Assembly: GCA_031253705.1 (NCBI GenBank)
Contig: JAIRVW010000175.1
Location: forward strand, 1-7,155
Length of the DNA: 7,155 nucleotides
Origin: Brucellaceae bacterium
GTDB taxonomy: Bacteria; Pseudomonadota; Alphaproteobacteria; Rhizobiales; Rhizobiaceae
Reading direction: 5' to 3'
Below are positions 4,903 through 7,155 of this stretch, in pieces (the stretch's first letter is position 1; every line of letters starts with the position of its first letter). The translations under genes and the position numbers were made by a program. Below the pieces are notes generated by a model. The model did no database searches and was not told the DNA's origin. It worked only from the letters and a program-made list of their open reading frames with translations.

Positions 4903-7152
4903 TCAGCCTGCAGATTTAGCTTCCGCAGGTTCCGCCACGTCTGAAGGGCGGATACCCAGCAGCCACAACAGCGGCCCTGCAATATAAATCGACGAATAGG
5001 TCGCGATAATAATCCCCAGCGCCATCATAATGGCGAAAGAACCAATATCCGCACCGCCGAAAATATAAAGCGGGATCAGCGCCAGCACGGTGACCAGTGA
5101 TGTCAGGATCGTACGAGACAGTGTCTGATTAATCGCTGCATCAACCAGCATACTCACCCGTGTTTGCGGATAGCGGCGCAAATTATCACGCACGCGGTCA
5201 TAGACCACCACCGTATCATTGAGCGAATAGCCCAGAACAGTAAGCAGCGCTGCAAGGCTCCAGAGATTATATTCGAGGCGGAACAGCGCAAAAACACCGA
5301 TCATGATGATAATATCATGCACGGTTGCCAGCACCGCGCCGACAGCAAACTGCCAGCGGAAACGCAGCCACAGATAGGCCAGCACGCCGATCAGCGACAA
5401 GCCAAGCGCGGCATTACCGACAAAGGACAAGTGGTCTGAGACTGTCGGCCCCACCACCTCAACACGCTGAAACTCATAATCCTGCTCGAATTCATCGCGC
5501 AGTTTCACAACCACGGTCTGTTCCGCATCATCACCGGCATCCTGCGAGCCGATCAGCAGTTCAGCCTGATTTTCGGTTTTGCCCTGAATAACCCGTGCGC
5601 CGTCAATATTGAGCTCAATCAGGCGGGCACGAATATCATCAAGATCGGCAGCGCCGTCACGGGACTGCAACTCAACGGAAGAGCCGCCGGCAAAATCAAT
5701 ACCGTAATTCAGCCCCATGGTTAGATAAATGCCAAGTGCAGCAACACAGGCGACAGCCGAAAGCGCACCGGTAATCCCGCTCAGTTTCATGAAACCGATT
5801 TTAGAATTGGTTGGCACGAGTTTGAGCAAACGCGCCGGAATTGTCGTCGGTTTTGACTGACGTACCCAGAGCGAAATCAGCAGGCGCGAGAATGTGTAGG
5901 TCGTAAACAGGGTTGTCACAACGCCGATGGTCACAATGATCGCAAATTCATGCAGCGGACCGCTACCGAACATCAGCAATACCAGAGCCGCAATCAGCGT
6001 GGTCAAATGCGCATCGATCACGCAGGCACGGGCGCGCGAGAAGCCGGATTCAATAGCCTGAACAACGGAATAACCATTGCGGCGGTCTTCACGGATTTTC
6101 TCAAACAACAGAATATTACTGTCAACCGCCATGCCGATTGTCAGCACCAGACCGGCAATGGTTGCCAGTCCCACGGCAATACCAAAGAACGACACCACAG
6201 CCATGACGAGCATGACATTAACGCCGAGAGCAATCACCGAAATAACGCCGAGCAGACCGTAAGACAGCACCATAAACAGCGCCACAACCACGAGCGCGCT
6301 CAGTGCGGTAATCAGGCCGTAGCTCGCATAATTCTGACCGAGTGCCGAGGCAATGCTGCGCTCTTCAAGCACCTGTACCGGTGCAGCCAACGGACCTGAG
6401 CGCAAAACAACTCCGAGATTACTCAGGGTTTCCAGATCAAAATCACCGGTGATCTGCAGATTGCCGGATGTAATCGCTTCACGGATACGCGGTGCGGAGA
6501 CAATCTGGTTATCAATCACAATAGCCAGCACAGCACCGGTATTCTTGGCTGTAAAATCAGCCAGTTTTTTCGTCGCATCTTCCGTCAGCGAAATGGTGAT
6601 AACGGAATCTTGGTTGCTATTCACGCCGACTTCCGCATCGGCAATATCCGTACCGGTCAGGATCGGCGCTTTTTTGACGATGTAACCGACCGGCGGCTCG
6701 TCAAAAGAATAGATCACCTCAGAATCCTGCGGCACCAGACCTTCGGCAAGCGGATCAGGCGATGTGACTTCTTTCGCCTGACGGAAACTGATCTCACCGG
6801 TCAGGCTTAAAAGATCCTTGATCAGCTGTGCATCATAGACATCCGGCACTTCCGCACGGATCTGGTTATGATTCTGCACAATGACGCGGGCATTATCATA
6901 GCCCAGCTCGAACAGACGATCGGACATCACTGCCGCCGTCTTATTCAGATTTTCTTCAGTGACTTTAGGCGATGCCAGAACAACACGCGTGCCGCCTGTC
7001 AGATCAAGTCCGGTGATGATCTGCCCCTTCGGAAAACCGGAAGGCAAACCGGACAACTGCTGTGCGGAAAAGAAATTAGGCAAAGCAAAGATAAAACCAG
7101 CCAGCACGACCAGCCAGATCAGTACCGATTTCCAGCGCGGGAAATAGAGCAT
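4903..7152 (-). CDS. secDF: Fused protein translocase subunit SecDF
   Basis: SecDF is an inner-membrane RND-type protein that uses the proton motive force to help pull proteins across SecYEG after SecA acts. This 749-residue chain is a natural SecD-SecF fusion, similar in length to Bacillus SecDF. TM1 spans about residues 10-26. The SecD motif GLDLTGG is at 48-54, followed by the periplasmic domain to about 275. TM2-TM6 follow, with GMAVDSN holding Asp344 in TM4. The SecF half starts with a helix at about 457-478 and the motif GLNYGIDFAGG (480-490), a smaller periplasmic domain, and GYSLNDT with Asp646. Asp344 and Asp646 match the proton-relay aspartates of the family (Asp340 and Asp637 in Thermus). 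The ATG at 7152 gives the expected MLYFPRWKSVLIWL terminus; only three bases upstream are visible, so its ribosome binding site cannot be judged. It is the first visible gene of the secDF-Mth938-phytoene-synthase-like operon. Confidence 0.97.
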   Translation of the reverse strand: MLYFPRWKSVLIWLVVLAGFIFALPNFFSAQQLSGLPSGFPKGQIITGLDLTGGTRVVLASPKVTEENLNKTAAVMSDRLFELGYDNARVIVQNHNQIRAEVPDVYDAQLIKDLLSLTGEISFRQAKEVTSPDPLAEGLVPQDSEVIYSFDEPPVGYIVKKAPILTGTDIADAEVGVNSNQDSVITISLTEDATKKLADFTAKNTGAVLAIVIDNQIVSAPRIREAITSGNLQITGDFDLETLSNLGVVLRSGPLAAPVQVLEERSIASALGQNYASYGLITALSALVVVALFMVLSYGLLGVISVIALGVNVMLVMAVVSFFGIAVGLATIAGLVLTIGMAVDSNILLFEKIREDRRNGYSVVQAIESGFSRARACVIDAHLTTLIAALVLLMFGSGPLHEFAIIVTIGVVTTLFTTYTFSRLLISLWVRQSKPTTIPARLLKLVPTNSKIGFMKLSGITGALSAVACVAALGIYLTMGLNYGIDFAGGSSVELQSRDGAADLDDIRARLIELNIDGARVIQGKTENQAELLIGSQDAGDDAEQTVVVKLRDEFEQDYEFQRVEVVGPTVSDHLSFVGNAALGLSLIGVLAYLWLRFRWQFAVGAVLATVHDIIIMIGVFALFRLEYNLWSLAALLTVLGYSLNDTVVVYDRVRDNLRRYPQTRVSMLVDAAINQTLSRTILTSLVTVLALIPLYIFGGADIGSFAIMMALGIIIATYSSIYIAGPLLWLLGIRPSDVAEPAEAKSAG

Positions 7153-7155
7153 CGG

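Noticed and set aside
5950..6399. Plus-strand frame of 149 codons opposite secDF
   Set aside because: It is antisense to a well-conserved gene, low-complexity (rich in His, Gln, Asn), and has no domain or ribosome binding site.

Overview
The window reads as alphaproteobacterial chromosome, most likely Hyphomicrobiales (Rhizobiales) and close to Brucellaceae. The evidence is a fused SecDF, a folate-type TrmFO, a DUF1127 micro-protein, a RIME/Bru-RS-like intergenic palindrome, and moderate GC (about 50-53% by eye). The genus cannot be fixed from the sequence alone. No insertion sequence, CRISPR array, tRNA or rRNA gene is visible.

Layout. Positions 1-975 (minus strand) hold the N-terminal part of a sterol-desaturase/fatty-acid-hydroxylase family membrane enzyme, cut by the window edge, preceded by an unrecognised membrane-anchored protein of about 170 residues. 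Positions 976-1372 are a divergent intergenic region with operator-like inverted repeats. Positions 1373-1852 (plus strand) hold a 50-codon DUF1127 gene, then a long 3' region that folds into a chain of hairpins and ends in a strong Rho-independent terminator. Positions 1940-3343 (plus) encode TrmFO, which makes m5U54 in tRNA. A bidirectional terminator and a palindromic repeat element (3347-3482) separate it from a convergent minus-strand operon. That operon reads secDF (7152-4903), an Mth938/NDUFAF3-like gene (4746-4357), then a phytoene-synthase-like gene (4352-3480).

The most notable element is the DUF1127 gene plus its 3' hairpin array. One hairpin presents an exact CCUCCUCCC loop, and the terminator and other loops carry related C-rich, anti-Shine-Dalgarno-like sequences. 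This matches the arrangement known in Rhodobacter sphaeroides, where the DUF1127 RNA-binding protein CcaF1 is encoded just upstream of the CcsR small RNAs, and it resembles the multicopy 'cuckoo' RNAs of Rhizobiales. I infer that this locus makes a micro-protein mRNA and one or more UTR-derived sRNAs that target ribosome binding sites.

The second theme is the minus-strand operon. It couples the SecDF translocation motor with bacterial relatives of two mitochondrial complex I assembly factors: NDUFAF3 (Mth938 fold) and NDUFAF6 (a phytoene-synthase fold lacking the catalytic aspartates). A role in assembly or membrane insertion of respiratory complexes is plausible but inferred.
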